Source: Lichenostomus cassidix (taxonomy: Eukaryota > Chordata > Aves > Passeriformes > Meliphagidae). From it: 64,000 nucleotides of DNA. Positions 13,635 through 25,251 of the stretch are shown here, piece after piece. A model generated the notes under the pieces. That model ran no database searches, was not told where the DNA came from, and saw nothing but the letters and a program-made list of their open reading frames with translations. Where the stretch lies: assembly GCA_008360975.2 (NCBI GenBank), contig CM039211.1, positions 50,528,077 through 50,592,076 on the forward strand, written 5' to 3'. The position numbers were made by a program, and so were the translations under genes. The first letter of the stretch is position 1. Every line of letters starts with the position of its first letter.

Positions 13635-16298
13635 TGTGCATGACAGAAAAATTCTGATTTTCCTGCAGTCTTGCCCAAGACCAGCAACTGTGAGTACTGA
13701 AGAAACCCCCCAATATCTTTCTTGGGCTCCTAGGAAACTCTTCCTCTAACATCTTGGATGCTATGCATTAGGTCTGCTCCAGCTGGAAGAAAGCTCCTAT
13801 GTTTCTCAAGGTGCCCCTCTCACCACTTTTTATCAACACCTCCGTCCCAGTGCAGAACCAAAGCATCTCCCACAAGCAGCTGCTTGTAAGCCAAGCAGAT
13901 GTCCCTTCATCCTCAGTGCCCAGCTCACTGCAATGCTGTGGCCAGGAGGACACAAGCAGGGGGGTCTCCCAGGCACTGTCAAGGCACACTTGGAAAAAAA
14001 ATGTTCCACTTTTGTATAGAAAATCAAGTAAACCAAGTGTCCATCACAAGGAGACTGAGAAATAAATCTGCAAAAAAACCACTGGGCAATAAAAGACAGA
14101 CTTTCCTACTGTGTGACCAAATGGGTGGTATTTTCACCTGGCTGGGAGGTGGGGAAGAGGGAATTGCTTGTACCAACTTGAATTGTTTTGCTGAAAATGC
14201 AAAGTAGCCAGTAAGTCCAAATATAAAATACTCCCAGTAACTGGGAAGATGTTTGAACACTCATGAGCAGGGTGAGGCAGTAGTTCTTTGTGAGAGCATC
14301 TGCATCCACCCAGCTGTTCCAGAACCCCATTTGCAGGATCAAGATGAAAGACACGCTTCAGCTAGAAGACAACATATGGAGGACATACATCAGTGCTGAT
14401 GACTAACTCTTTTATAGCCAAACAAGCCCTGGCTAATACATCACATCAGGTGTTACCTTATGACACAAGTATTTTCAGGGTTTTTGACAAGTTAACCAGG
14501 AGCAGCTAAACAGAGCTCTGTGCCACACAGGGCTGCAAAGAGCTAATAGCTACAAGCTGTGTGGCTGAGCCATAACAGGTAGAGCAGGACTAAGGCAGAT
14601 ACTCTGCAAGATTATCAGGCCATGGCATATGGCTCCTGGACCATATCCAGTGGCAATATGTAAGCAAATGCCTTCAAAAGTTTTTCTCCTCCCTTCCTCC
14701 TAATTCTGCAATATTCACTGTTCCCTGTCTAACTAAAAGGGCTGGGGCAACAGGTCTATGAGGAATTTGCACAGGTATGGACAGGAAGAGCAAAGATGGG
14801 GTGAGGGAAAGTAAAGGATACACTCACATGAAAATGAAAGCTGGACCACTATCCTGTGTACTCAGGAACACTGCCACCAATCCACCAGTCTCATCTCACA
14901 GCTGCTTCCCAATCCCTGAAACAAGCCACTCCAGCCAGCCATTCACTCTAGGAGGAAGTCCACAACATTGCCTGAGTCCCTTCAGAGACATCCCGAGGCT
15001 TTAATACAGTCTTTCCAATTGTTTTAAGACAAGATGTTCCTATTCTTGGAATGAAAAAGAAAGCCTATTCCTCTAAGATTGAAGGTCTGATCTGCATCTT
15101 TATTTTGCTCAGTAGCTCTCCATACTGGGAGGGATGCCAAGGAGCAGGATAACATTTTAAGTCTGTATAAATACTCTGCTACCACCAGTTACCTAAACCT
15201 GTCTGCTTCCTATCAGTGCTCTTTAGGTAAAGAGTAACCATCTGCCTGAAAGAATTATTGTTCCTGACTGATGTGCAAAAAGTCAGACTGCTTGCATTTA
15301 TCTGACAGCAAGTCCTTTCTATTTCTTTTAGACCTAGTTCTTTTAGTCTTGGGAGACAGTATCTCTGTAAATAGTTTAACCCTTCTCAAGCCAATTCACA
15401 ACACGAATGAGAAGACAGGTTTTCACAGTCAGTTGCACAAAGCAGCCTGACATCTTGTTGATTGGTGCTGTGCACTCAGTGCCTCCAGAAGAAGGTGCTG
15501 GGAGAACCGAGGAGGCTCTGGTACCACTCCTGTTGCACCCTTCAAAGAATCCCCTATGCCCCAGCTTCTCAGCCTGAGGCTAGGACTAAATGGGTTTGCT
15601 CCCTAATGAACCTGTTGTTGGGATGAAATGTGATGATGTCTGTTGAAATTTCCTGGAAAGAGCTGTGGGTTTGTAAAATCTTAGTTTGTGTTTGCGACTT
15701 TGGCTTAAATAAATATATAGTTGCAATTAAGTAACACAGTCAACCATAAACTTTACTTCTGAATCAGAGCATGGACTATGACCCACAAATTCCAGAGTGA
15801 TTACAAAATATCTAATGAACTTCATCTAATACCAAGTGCTAAGTAATTGACTGAATGTCTGATAACATAAGAGAAGGATTAGGAGGGGTCTTGGAAGAAA
15901 CTCCTGTGGTTTTGCCTCTTTCATAGCTCCCCATTGCTTCAGAGATACAGATTATGGTTTCTAGGGTAACTAGACACACACACACAAAAAAAGGACACAT
16001 TGTCTAGTTTGGTTTCCTGAGACTGTCAGAGCATTGTCAGGCCAGCAGCATTGCCTAAACATGATTATGAAAGAGATTTGTAATTTATTTAGCCACTCAT
16101 TTTAATTCACAGTCACGCCTTATATACGATTTTTTGTTTTAAGGGTAATTCTCATATTACAATGTACAGTTTCTAACAGATAGTGACACTTTAAAATTCA
16201 CAGACCATTATTAAAGACACATAGAAGACAGATGGTCTTTGTGTACATTGTGCATGTGCGTATGTTACCACTGAGGGAGTTTGTACTTGGCTTCAAGT

Positions 16299-16320
16299 CA
16301 CACACACACACACACACACA
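16299..16320. repeat. (CA)11 microsatellite
   Basis: A perfect CA dinucleotide run. A shorter CA run lies at about 15974-15986. Confidence 0.95.
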
Positions 16321-17657
16321 TAAATGTAAAATTCTGAATAAACATATGACTTTTATATGATATTTATGTTTCTGTATGGTTTATGTGCATACACACACCC
16401 AGATGACAGACCATTTCAGATGACAGCTTTTCACACTGTGGAGGGAAGTAAACTATGTGAGTGTAAGAGGTGTAAGGGCCAAAAATGAGGCCATGCTAGG
16501 TAAAACTAGGAACTAATGATCTTTTATAAGAAAAGTGACTTGTCTCATTCAGGGTTTTCCAGCCACAGTTATGGGCACACATATGTGCTCCTGGGTGCAC
16601 ACTTGTGCTGTATCTCTGATGGAGCTCTGCTCCATCCAGAATTTTGAATCCAGGAGTCACCACGCACCTTCTGCAAAGCCCACAGGGCACTGCCACCAGG
16701 AAGGCTTTGGCCACACCAAACATTTTTTACCTACAGAGTGGACACTACTGCCCTCCTCCCTCTGCACTTCCAAAGCTTTGTGCTATTGCATCTGAAGAAG
16801 CAGCATGACTCCACCTCTTTGGGACCCATCTTTCTCATTTACCAAGGTGTGTGTCACTCAGAGACAGCACTCCTTCCTCCACCTTCAACAGCACTTAGGT
16901 CATTGATACCAGGTCAGACAATCAGTTATCAGCCCACACAGTTACCAAGGACCTAAACGTGGTGTTACTCATGTGTCCCAGCTGGGACAATGGCAATATA
17001 TCAAGCTGGATTCAGGAGTGTTCCCAGGCACAGATTGTCAGTTCTGCTCAATCATTTCAGCAGCACCAACATAGTTTTGGCCCATGCAAACTTGCACTCC
17101 TCTGGAGTATTCCTGGGCAGGGTTCAGGAGCCAGAGCACACCAGCAGCCACCCCAAGCAGCTCACATGCAGACACCATTTTGCCAGGACAAGGGGCTGCT
17201 CAAAGAGCTCTAAACTGTTTCATGCCAGCTGGCCTCCATGCCAGACCATCCACAGGCATATTCAATTTACTAGCATAAACAGGGCCTTTGAGACTTTCCG
17301 AGGTCAGAGCTGATCACCCTAGTATGCTTGATGAAGCCATAGTCAATGCTAATGAGCTGATTTCTTTCTAATCATTCAAGGCATTTAGTTTTCATACTTA
17401 CCATGAATAAAGCAAAGGCCTTGCAGATGTCTTGTTCAGATTATCAGTTGTTTTAAACCTGAATGTAATTATTTTTTTACATTCTCACCATAAGTATCAA
17501 AATCTCCAGTATGAGAAAACTTCAAAGGAAAGGAGTATGACTCCATGACCAGGTAGAATAAGTAACCCAGTGCACTAAAATGACACCAGTGAGCCACTCT
17601 ACAACCATCTGTTCCCACCCAGTGCTGCTCTAAGCATCCCGTGCCCTGGTGAAATCC

Positions 17658-17765
17658 AAACACAAAAAAACAAACAAAAAAAAAACCAAAACAAAACCCA
17701 AAAAACCCATACCCCCCAAAAAACCAAAAGCAAAACACCAAACCAAAAAAAAACCACAACCACCA
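17658..17765. repeat. A/C-only low-complexity tract
   Basis: About 100 bp composed almost wholly of A and C in mixed A-runs and C-runs. The complementary strand opens as a frame rich in Phe, Gly and Trp (17469-17804), which is an artefact of this composition. A smaller tract of the same kind is at about 18178-18232. Confidence 0.9.
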
Positions 17766-18710
17766 ACACACTTTACTGGCCAGCAAATAGTTTGCATCAA
17801 GCACTGAAAAGGACTTAACCTTACCTTGTTCTGTGGGAAGTCTGATTTCTTCCAGTATCCTTCGTATTTAAAGATCCTCTAAGTGTTCCACTCCCACAGT
17901 CAAAACTGATGGCAAACATCTCAAACACAGGTTAACCAAGCCATGCCAAGACCAGAAAGTCACTTAATACTATGGCCCCAACTCCTTTGAACAAAGAAAG
18001 ACCACAAAGAAACCTGTGACTTTTCACAGGGCAGCTGCAGGAGTTTCAATAGAGGTAGTTTAGAAGTTGTCAGAAAACTTGCTATTTTATATCTGGACAG
18101 TGTTCTGCAACACTTTCAGACCAGACAGGTGCTAAGCCATGTGGAAAATCAATAGCATTAAAATAGTATTTCAACAAGCAAACAAAAAAACAAACAAAAA
18201 AACCCCACCTAAAACTAAGAAAAACCCCACCACCCTGTATACACAAAAATGTAAGTCAGATAAAAAGTTTGAAGAGTTTGACCATACATGTACAGTATAT
18301 AAAGCAACTGGAATGTTTTAGCCAGCATTTTCTGACTTAAGAAGAATTAGAAAGGATTCAGGATGCCTAATTTCGCTTCCAAGTGGTATCAGGCACTAAC
18401 TAAACTGTACTGCAAGCAACAACAAACTTGCATTTCCTGTTCTTAAATGTTTTGAGGCTCTCCGAGTTTTAACTGCTGAACTTTGAGATAGAGATCATAG
18501 TAACAGCAGCAGAACAGAACAAAGGGAAGGAAAGTGCAACTGAAGCAGAAGCTTAAACCAAAGCATTTAATTGCATGTTGCTGATGTGCTTCTTTTAAGA
18601 GGACATAAAAAGGACATTATTAGGGACTCAAAACATTTAGGGGTGAGGAAAGAGGGAAGGAAGAGACAACACTTCAAATAAACATTCCATGGAGAGGAAA
18701 TATCTAATAA

Positions 18711-18716
18711 TTTATT
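18711..18716 (-). other. ENC1: Candidate ENC1 polyadenylation signal
   Basis: On the minus strand this reads AATAAA, followed 25-45 nt later by a GT-rich stretch (ending near AGTGTTGTCTC), the usual downstream element. Cleavage would fall near 18690-18700. Using this site gives a 3'UTR exon of about 3.1 kb and an mRNA of about 5.2 kb, close to the roughly 5.5-kb transcript known for mammalian ENC1. Other minus-strand AATAAA hexamers at about 19838, 20238 and 20561 could give shorter forms. Confidence 0.5.
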
Positions 18717-19645
18717 GACCTTCAGTTTCACATTGTGAAAAAAGTGAGTTTTACAAAATCTTAAGATGTAGTAGCAAACAACATAGACAATTTTACTTCT
18801 TCACTTGCACAGTTTTCTTTTAGCACATGAAGCACATCTTCAATGGCCAGGAATGAGAACATTATTCTGTTCTAATCACTCTTATTCAGACAGGTGTCAG
18901 ACATATAGAAAAGGAGCTGCACAATTATACCAGAAGAGGAAGGCTGTCCTTTGTTACATGTTTCTACAGCAACCAGCCTGCAAAAAAAGAGGAACCTTCC
19001 CATCTTATGCCAGGGTTTTTGTGTGCACTCTGCTGTGAACTGCATTTGCTTCAAAGTGTGGGGTGTTTCGCAGGACTGAAATGGTCAAGTAGTTAGCCAG
19101 GATTCCCACAACAATTCACAGAGCAAGAGCCTAGTGAATTCCCTGCAGAGCCAGAGGCCCACCCTGACTCCAGCTTCCTTCAGCCTACACACAGGAATTA
19201 ACTGAGGACTTGAAAGCAGACCACAGCTTTGGAAACAGCTGTAGAAAATTCATCCCACTTTTGGAAGCTGTATGGCACTACAAAACAGATTTCACAAGTT
19301 AAATAGTTAGATGCAGGGCAGCTTCACCTCTGGACTCTGTGATCAGCCTGACAGAGAACACAGGTCTCAAAGCTACACATTCTTATTCAAACACAGGGGC
19401 CCCTGGGGACCCGATTCTTTACTTCCTTGTACCTTATGTAATTGCTAGTGCCTGGGGAGAGGACATGCAAAACACAGGAAGTCTGATTTTATGGCTCCCT
19501 TCACACTCCTGAGAGTGATCCACAAGATGAAAGGCAACAAAAATTCAAGGCTGTTTGTTTTAATATGGCAACCCGTGCAAGTACAGGGATATAGAAAAGA
19601 GACCTATCCTAATCTGTTTTTCCTATTGCTTAAAGGCCATCTAAA

Positions 19646-19658
19646 GGGGGGGGGGGGG
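19646..19658. repeat. G13 homopolymer (C13 in ENC1 sense)
   Basis: An uninterrupted run of 13 G on the plus strand inside the predicted ENC1 3'UTR. In the mRNA it would be poly(C), a possible site for poly(C)-binding proteins, and it is prone to length error in sequencing. Confidence 0.9.
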
Positions 19659-20633
19659 CAGCATGGGTAGAGAGGCTGTGGGTTTAAACATTTTTTAAAT
19701 CTATCACTTCAAGGAACCAGTTTAATCAGTGGAACTATAACTTTATCACATCTAGCTGGAACTCACCCTTTTAAAATCTGCAAATGACTTTGCTGATCAA
19801 TCAATGTTCTCTCAGTATTCACAGAACTCCAAACACTTTATTTCTGAAATGTAAAGAGTCTACTCCAAACAGCAAATCAAATGTAAGGCAGCGCAGAGAA
19901 ACTTCCAGGGACCAATGTAAACACTTTCAGATGACAAAGCTTTCACAAATACAGCTACATCACTGTCACACAAAGAAAGGCAAGCATCACCAATGTGACT
20001 ATTTTTGTTTTGCATGCACACATGCAGCTGTTTACTTATACCACAGCACACACCAACCATGTTACTGAACGTGCTGGTTAAGTTGGGCTCCAGACACATG
20101 TACAAAAAAACCACAATACAATACAAGCTTCATGACAGGATCTGGCAAAGAAAGTACCTGTGAAACACAAGCTTCTGAAATTCCAAAGAAAAAGAGTAGC
20201 TTCATCGCTGTCCAAATACCATAATAACAAGAAACTATTTTATTTAAAAATCAAAGTTTGGTTTCTCAGGATCATCTGAGGTTTCTGAGCAATCATGTGA
20301 ATAAAGACACACCTGGATAAGGAACATAAAAAGCAGCAGAGTTTGAGGGCTTTTTTTTTTTTCTTTAAGATAAGAGGTTTGAGATTCATTTTCTATCCCC
20401 ATAAGAATTTTTCTAGAGCACTTGGGTCTTTGACATCTGGCCACTCAGATGATCATCTGAAATCCAGATGGATGAGGCAATCCAGTCAGTGCAAAATTGC
20501 TGCTCTTTCTTCTTTTTTTAAGACTTCATCATTAACCTATGTTGAGGGGTTTTTTTTGTTTTTATTCTTGAATCACCATTCTCCACTCCTTCAGGACAAT
20601 GTGGTTATATTGTAGGTAACCCTCCTCCAACCC

Positions 20634-20650
20634 AATAAATAAATAAATAA
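20634..20650 (-). promoter_or_regulatory. ENC1: AU-rich element in ENC1 3'UTR
   Basis: On the minus strand the sequence is TTATTTATTTATTTATT, which contains overlapping UUAUUUAUU nonamers, the core of class II mRNA-destabilising elements bound by TTP/ZFP36-type and HuR/ELAV-type proteins. A second single nonamer lies at 21101-21110. The assignment depends on this region being in the mature 3'UTR. Confidence 0.5.
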
Positions 20651-21822
20651 GTTTGGACAATGACTTCATCTGGGCTTGGTATCCAGAAGCTCTTCCACAG
20701 TATTTGCGTTGCAATCAGGAAGCTGCACAAAGAGAGTGTTGCAATAGACTTTGGCTATTTCCAGATTAGAAATTGAAAGGCATGACCAACAAATGAAATG
20801 CTGAAAGGACACCATCTACAAGACACACCACATGCAGCCTGGGGAGCTGGTGGCCTGAGAAAGTGACCTCCATGGCTTCTTCCTTTAGCACATGTGTCAT
20901 TTAAAATCCTCTCTTGTAATCCTTCCATTTCCGACTGGGAAGCCACTCCTCCCTCCCACCTCCAACTATTACCCAATAGTTTTCTTTCTTTGTGCAGCAG
21001 AGCAAGTCAGCAATCACAATATGTGCAAAACATACAATTCACACAAGCCCTTGCAACATGAAGACAATTGCAGGCATTGTTTCAGCATGCAAGCACTGAA
21101 CAATAAATAACTATACCTACAACAAGTAACATAATAGGAATGGGACAGACTGAATTATAAATACAGGGAGGAACAGGAACAATGAGCATTTCAGGGATGC
21201 AATGCTTGTTCCCCACCGTTGCAAAAACATTTCACCACTGGACCAGTCCTTATGAAGCAGAAGGTCAGTTACTGCACACAGGACAATGCAACACAGGGTG
21301 TAACAGATGCTGTAGGCACTGCCCACAGGCAAGCACACTCCAGTCAGCAGAGTTCAGCAGCAATACTGCTGTATCTTCATTCACAGCAGCATCTTGCTGT
21401 TTCAGACCTGGCCTGCTTCCCCTGCAGCTGGCGCTGGCACTTCAAACCACCACAAAGAGAGGCGACAACCGTTTCGAATTTCACATAAAACAGTGGGGTC
21501 CATGGAAATCGAGTGCTGTGTGGTGCACAGCTAAGAGAAGTTCTGTCTCTGTTTTCTTCATCTTTGAAGGACTGATTAATATTGGCCTTAATCCACAATT
21601 ACTAGCACAAGGACCAGATCACACGTTTATCCATTCTTATTTAAACCACGTGTTGAAGCACTGAAGACAGGGTCTTCTTCTCCCATTCCTTCATGTCTAA
21701 GCTGGATAATTTACAAGGTGCAGATGATTTTCTTCAAATGAAAGAGATGCTGAATGCCTTTTCTTCATTAAAACTTCTCTAGATCTGAGGTTCCAATTCT
21801 CTTCTCCAAATAAAGGAGTAAA

Positions 21823-24800
21823 CTAAAAGCATAGGAAGAGGTGGAGAGAAAGGAGAGAAAAAATACTTAAAAGGTTTTGCTGCAACAATATTCCATAAGG
21901 TTTTTGTTAGATGTCAAAGAAAATCTAAAAGGTAGGCTTAGGATACAACCCAGTTGATGGGCTTCCCTGCCCACCCTGAACCTCAGGGTTCTGGTGTAAC
22001 ACCCAACTTCTGACACATAAACCAGTCAAGAAGGTAATTATTTAGCATCAGATTCTGACTTCATTATTCTACTAACCTTGCTCTGCTAACCATCCTATTG
22101 ACTGCAGAAAGACTGACAAATTTTCTGTGTATAAATTCAGTCACTTGAAACCTAAATCAAACAGGCACAATACACTTTTTAAAGTGATGGGCTCTGTATC
22201 CTGCATACTTGAACATTTTTATGTTCCCCCGAAATCTAAAAAGTTTGTGGATTTGTTTTAAGTAAACTTAATTAGTTACTTTAGGTAAGTTCTCTTCCAC
22301 AAAAATCCACATGAACACTTAGTGCAGAGTTTTTTCTACCCCTCAGCCAAAACAAACCTGGTCAGAGCAAAGCAGAAGGACAGGTGAAGGTGTCTTTCCC
22401 CAGTACCTCTGTTCGCCTCAACAAATTCTGAATTGAATTTATTCCCAATAGAGAAAGGGCCACAAAATCCCTTTACTTAGAATACATCTACTAGTCATTA
22501 GAACAGAATTCTGCCTCATTTCTTTTCACACAGCAATATACCATGCATCAATAAATCCATCCTAGAGTCCTCTATAAAACTGATTATTCAATGACAAACT
22601 CAGCCTTTGGATGCTGAGATTATGCTTTGCTTTTTCACTGTGAAGCTGTATCAAAATGCCAGCGCCCAAACCATCATCATGTAATTTCTGACAGCACTGC
22701 TAGAATTTTAGAAGGCAAATCCTACTTCATTACAATGCAAATGAGCTCCAGCACACTGACACAGATCCTATGAACACACCACATCTCTCGCAGGCTATGA
22801 TGCCTAAGAACAACACAGAACATTCACAGGAAACAATCCAGCCTACGTAACAGTCTGTACTGTTTTTGCAAGTGTGGGCTATTTTTCTATGCCTAAAAAA
22901 GTGTCAACCCATAGAGTTGATTAGTCTTTTCTAGGCATTCTTCAGCACAGCATGACATTCTTCCCATCAAAACAGACTATCAACACTGAAGTCAAAACAG
23001 TGTTCCTAGTCATGGGATGAACTTTTAAAAAACTATAAACAATTCCAAAACAGAAGGGAAAAAACCGACTCAAAACTCCCAAGTTTGATGAACAAGACAA
23101 AGCAGACTGAAGTCTTCCTAAAAGCTGTCAGACTGGGGCCACACAGTGCCGTGAAAACAGAGTAATCAGACATAATTTCCTTTTTGTCCCTCCCACCCAC
23201 TGACAAAACAGCAGGAGTCAGTAGGAAAAAAAAACAACCTACTTGCTGGATGAGCACACAGCACAGGAGAGATTTCAGTCTATGGCTACATTCAAACAGT
23301 TATCTTGTGTGTTAGTGAAGCTAAAATAATGGCTTTTAACAAGATACTGCAGAGTAAAGGAAAGCTTTTCGCACCGTTATATTCAGATAACTCTTTTTCA
23401 AAATAAAACACTCCCTCATGTACTGTAAACTCCAGAACAATTAAGTCAGACTCAGAAGAATAAGTCAATATTTTTCTTGGCACAGATCTGAGTCCGGGCA
23501 TTCAATACTGCTGTTCTGATAACACTGAGAACCGCATAAAGTCAGTAATAATACAAATTAACTGAAAATACAGAGACATAGCTCCCAGCTAGGGAGGAAG
23601 CTGACACATGGAAATGAGGGCTTCCATTTGCTGTTAGGGGGCAATTACTGCCAGTAACCAGGATCTGGTAAGTCTCTAGAGTTTGTCCTGCTTTCCCAAG
23701 GGAAGTCTGAGAGAAACAGAGCAAGGAGAGGGGAGAGGGGCCAGGGGACGGTGTTTTCAAGGCAAACAACTACCTGAGAGAAGAGCAGCTGAAGGCACAA
23801 CACAGTCCAATTTCACACTAGATTTCAAAGCTTAACTGCTGCTTTACATGGGCCCAACCTTGTATTCTTCACTCAATCAAAGCCTCCAGTCAACTGGAAG
23901 GCAACTACAAGAGTAACTGTCTATATTGTCTACATTGCTTCAAACACCTTTGGATTTTGCATTTACTGCAACAGTCAGGCAAATGTCTACTGCTGCAAAA
24001 ACACCAAAAAACCTCCCCAGTGATCTGTCCCAAACTGAAGAAACTAGAGAAGTCTTTATACACAAGTTGTTCTTCCTATATTCTGGAGAACCTCTGTAAG
24101 TCTGAACTTTTAGGTAACCCAGAAGCACATGCATAGCTTGTTTGATTACTGCAACTGTCTTTGCCTTTTTCTTATAACCTGCCTGCCTTCATGGGTACAA
24201 GATACACTACTCAAATCCAAAAAGAAACTATCATTGACAGGGCACTGATTATTGGAGATCAAGAACTCAATGTATTTACTTGGCTGGTAGTAACTGATTT
24301 TGTATTAAAGCCACAAGGGGAAAGTGGGGAATAAAGGCAAGACAACGTAAATGGGAGCCTGCCAGGTTTGTTGCAAAATACACAGATTAATAGTGAAAAT
24401 CTTCTCCCCTCCTCCTAAAAATAAGAAATGCACAACAACCAACCAAGCAAGACCAAATTCAGACTTGCTTGTGAGAAGATACAATGCTGAAGTTGCATCT
24501 GGTAAGAGCTTGGCCCATTATGTATAATTAAATTGTTTTAGAACAGTGCGTGCTATAGACTAGTAATTATTTCAGGCAGCAATATTAATTACACATCTTC
24601 CTGACACTATATCTAGTTCAACATATATAACAATAAGTATACTGAAAAATCTGTATTTTAAAGTGTAACTATGGAGAAAATGTAACCTTAGGCCATGCAG
24701 ATGCAATCATGCTGTTTAGACTAAAGATCAAAAATTAGACGTGGACTTCCTGTAAAACACCCCCTAAAGGGGGTCTGCGTGGAAATTCAAGTGAATTCAC

Positions 24801-25251
24801 TATCAAGCTTCAGATCAGAATTTACTGTATCTTTTTTGGGTACTGTTACTGGATGCAGAGCGACCTAGTCTCGGTCATGAGCAAAATGGCACTGGAACCT
24901 TTGTTTATCACGCATTTAGTAAGTAAAAGCAGAGCAAGAGTCAATTTCCAAAAGATTCGCTGCATTTCCCCACAAGTTGAAAATGCTGGTTTTGCTCAGT
25001 CCTTTGCATCTAAATCATGCAGGAAAAGGCCTTGTAAAAGAAGGGGGTGCAAGATATGTGGCAAACTACTTCCAGCACCTGGCTTTGTCACAGACACACT
25101 GCCTGGCTCACAACAGCCTGTGAATGTATGTGTGTCTCAGGTGCTTCAGATGTAAAACTGGATCAAACATACTCACCCCTCCTCAAAGCTGCTGCTGAAA
25201 AGTTTTTTGAAAAGCATTATTACAGGGAAATTCAAAGGTACTATTTCTTAC
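21823..25251 (-). other. ENC1: ENC1 intron 2, within the 3'UTR (predicted)
   Basis: The donor on the minus strand is TATCAG|GTAAGA at 25252/25251, a near-consensus site. The best acceptor is at 21824-21823 behind a long pyrimidine tract. A competing acceptor with an excellent tract (TTTCTCTCAG) is at 23708-23707. The intron is about 3.4 kb, or 1.5 kb with the alternative acceptor. The region holds no recognisable gene on either strand; the 100-codon Cys/Lys/Arg-containing plus-strand frame at 24853-25155 has no family resemblance. Confidence 0.55.

Larger units (their letters stand above)
11600..18685. other. Intergenic sequence downstream of ENC1, no gene recognised
   Basis: Non-coding DNA between the CR1 relic and the inferred ENC1 polyadenylation site. 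It contains a near-perfect hairpin at 13593-13634, a (CA)11 microsatellite at 16299-16320 and an A/C-only tract at about 17658-17765. Open frames such as 16959-17313 show no family resemblance. Confidence 0.6.
18690..21822 (-). other. ENC1: ENC1 terminal exon, 3'UTR only (predicted)
   Basis: The exon is predicted from a strong minus-strand acceptor just before 21822: a long pyrimidine tract (positions 21864-21829) ending in CTTTTAG. It carries no plausible long coding frame in the ENC1 sense. Two AU-rich nonamers of the UUAUUUAUU type fall in it, at 20634-20650 and 21101-21110, and a run of 13 C (G13 on the plus strand, 19646-19658). The 160-codon plus-strand frame at 21182-21664 is antisense to this exon and shows no known domain. 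The exon assignment rests on splice-signal reading and transcript length; a second strong acceptor at 23708-23707 is a possible alternative. Confidence 0.5.

Noticed and set aside
17469..17804. Frame with strings of Phe, Gly and Trp that looks membrane-like
   Set aside because: It is caused by an A/C-only low-complexity tract read on the opposite strand.
21182..21664. 160-codon plus-strand frame rich in Cys, Ser and His
   Set aside because: It is antisense to the predicted ENC1 3'UTR, has no recognisable domain or splice context, and is of a length expected by chance.
24853..25155. 100-codon frame with a basic Cys-containing segment that resembles a zinc-binding motif
   Set aside because: The Cys spacing fits no known zinc-finger pattern I recognise, and it lies antisense to ENC1 intron 2 with no other support.
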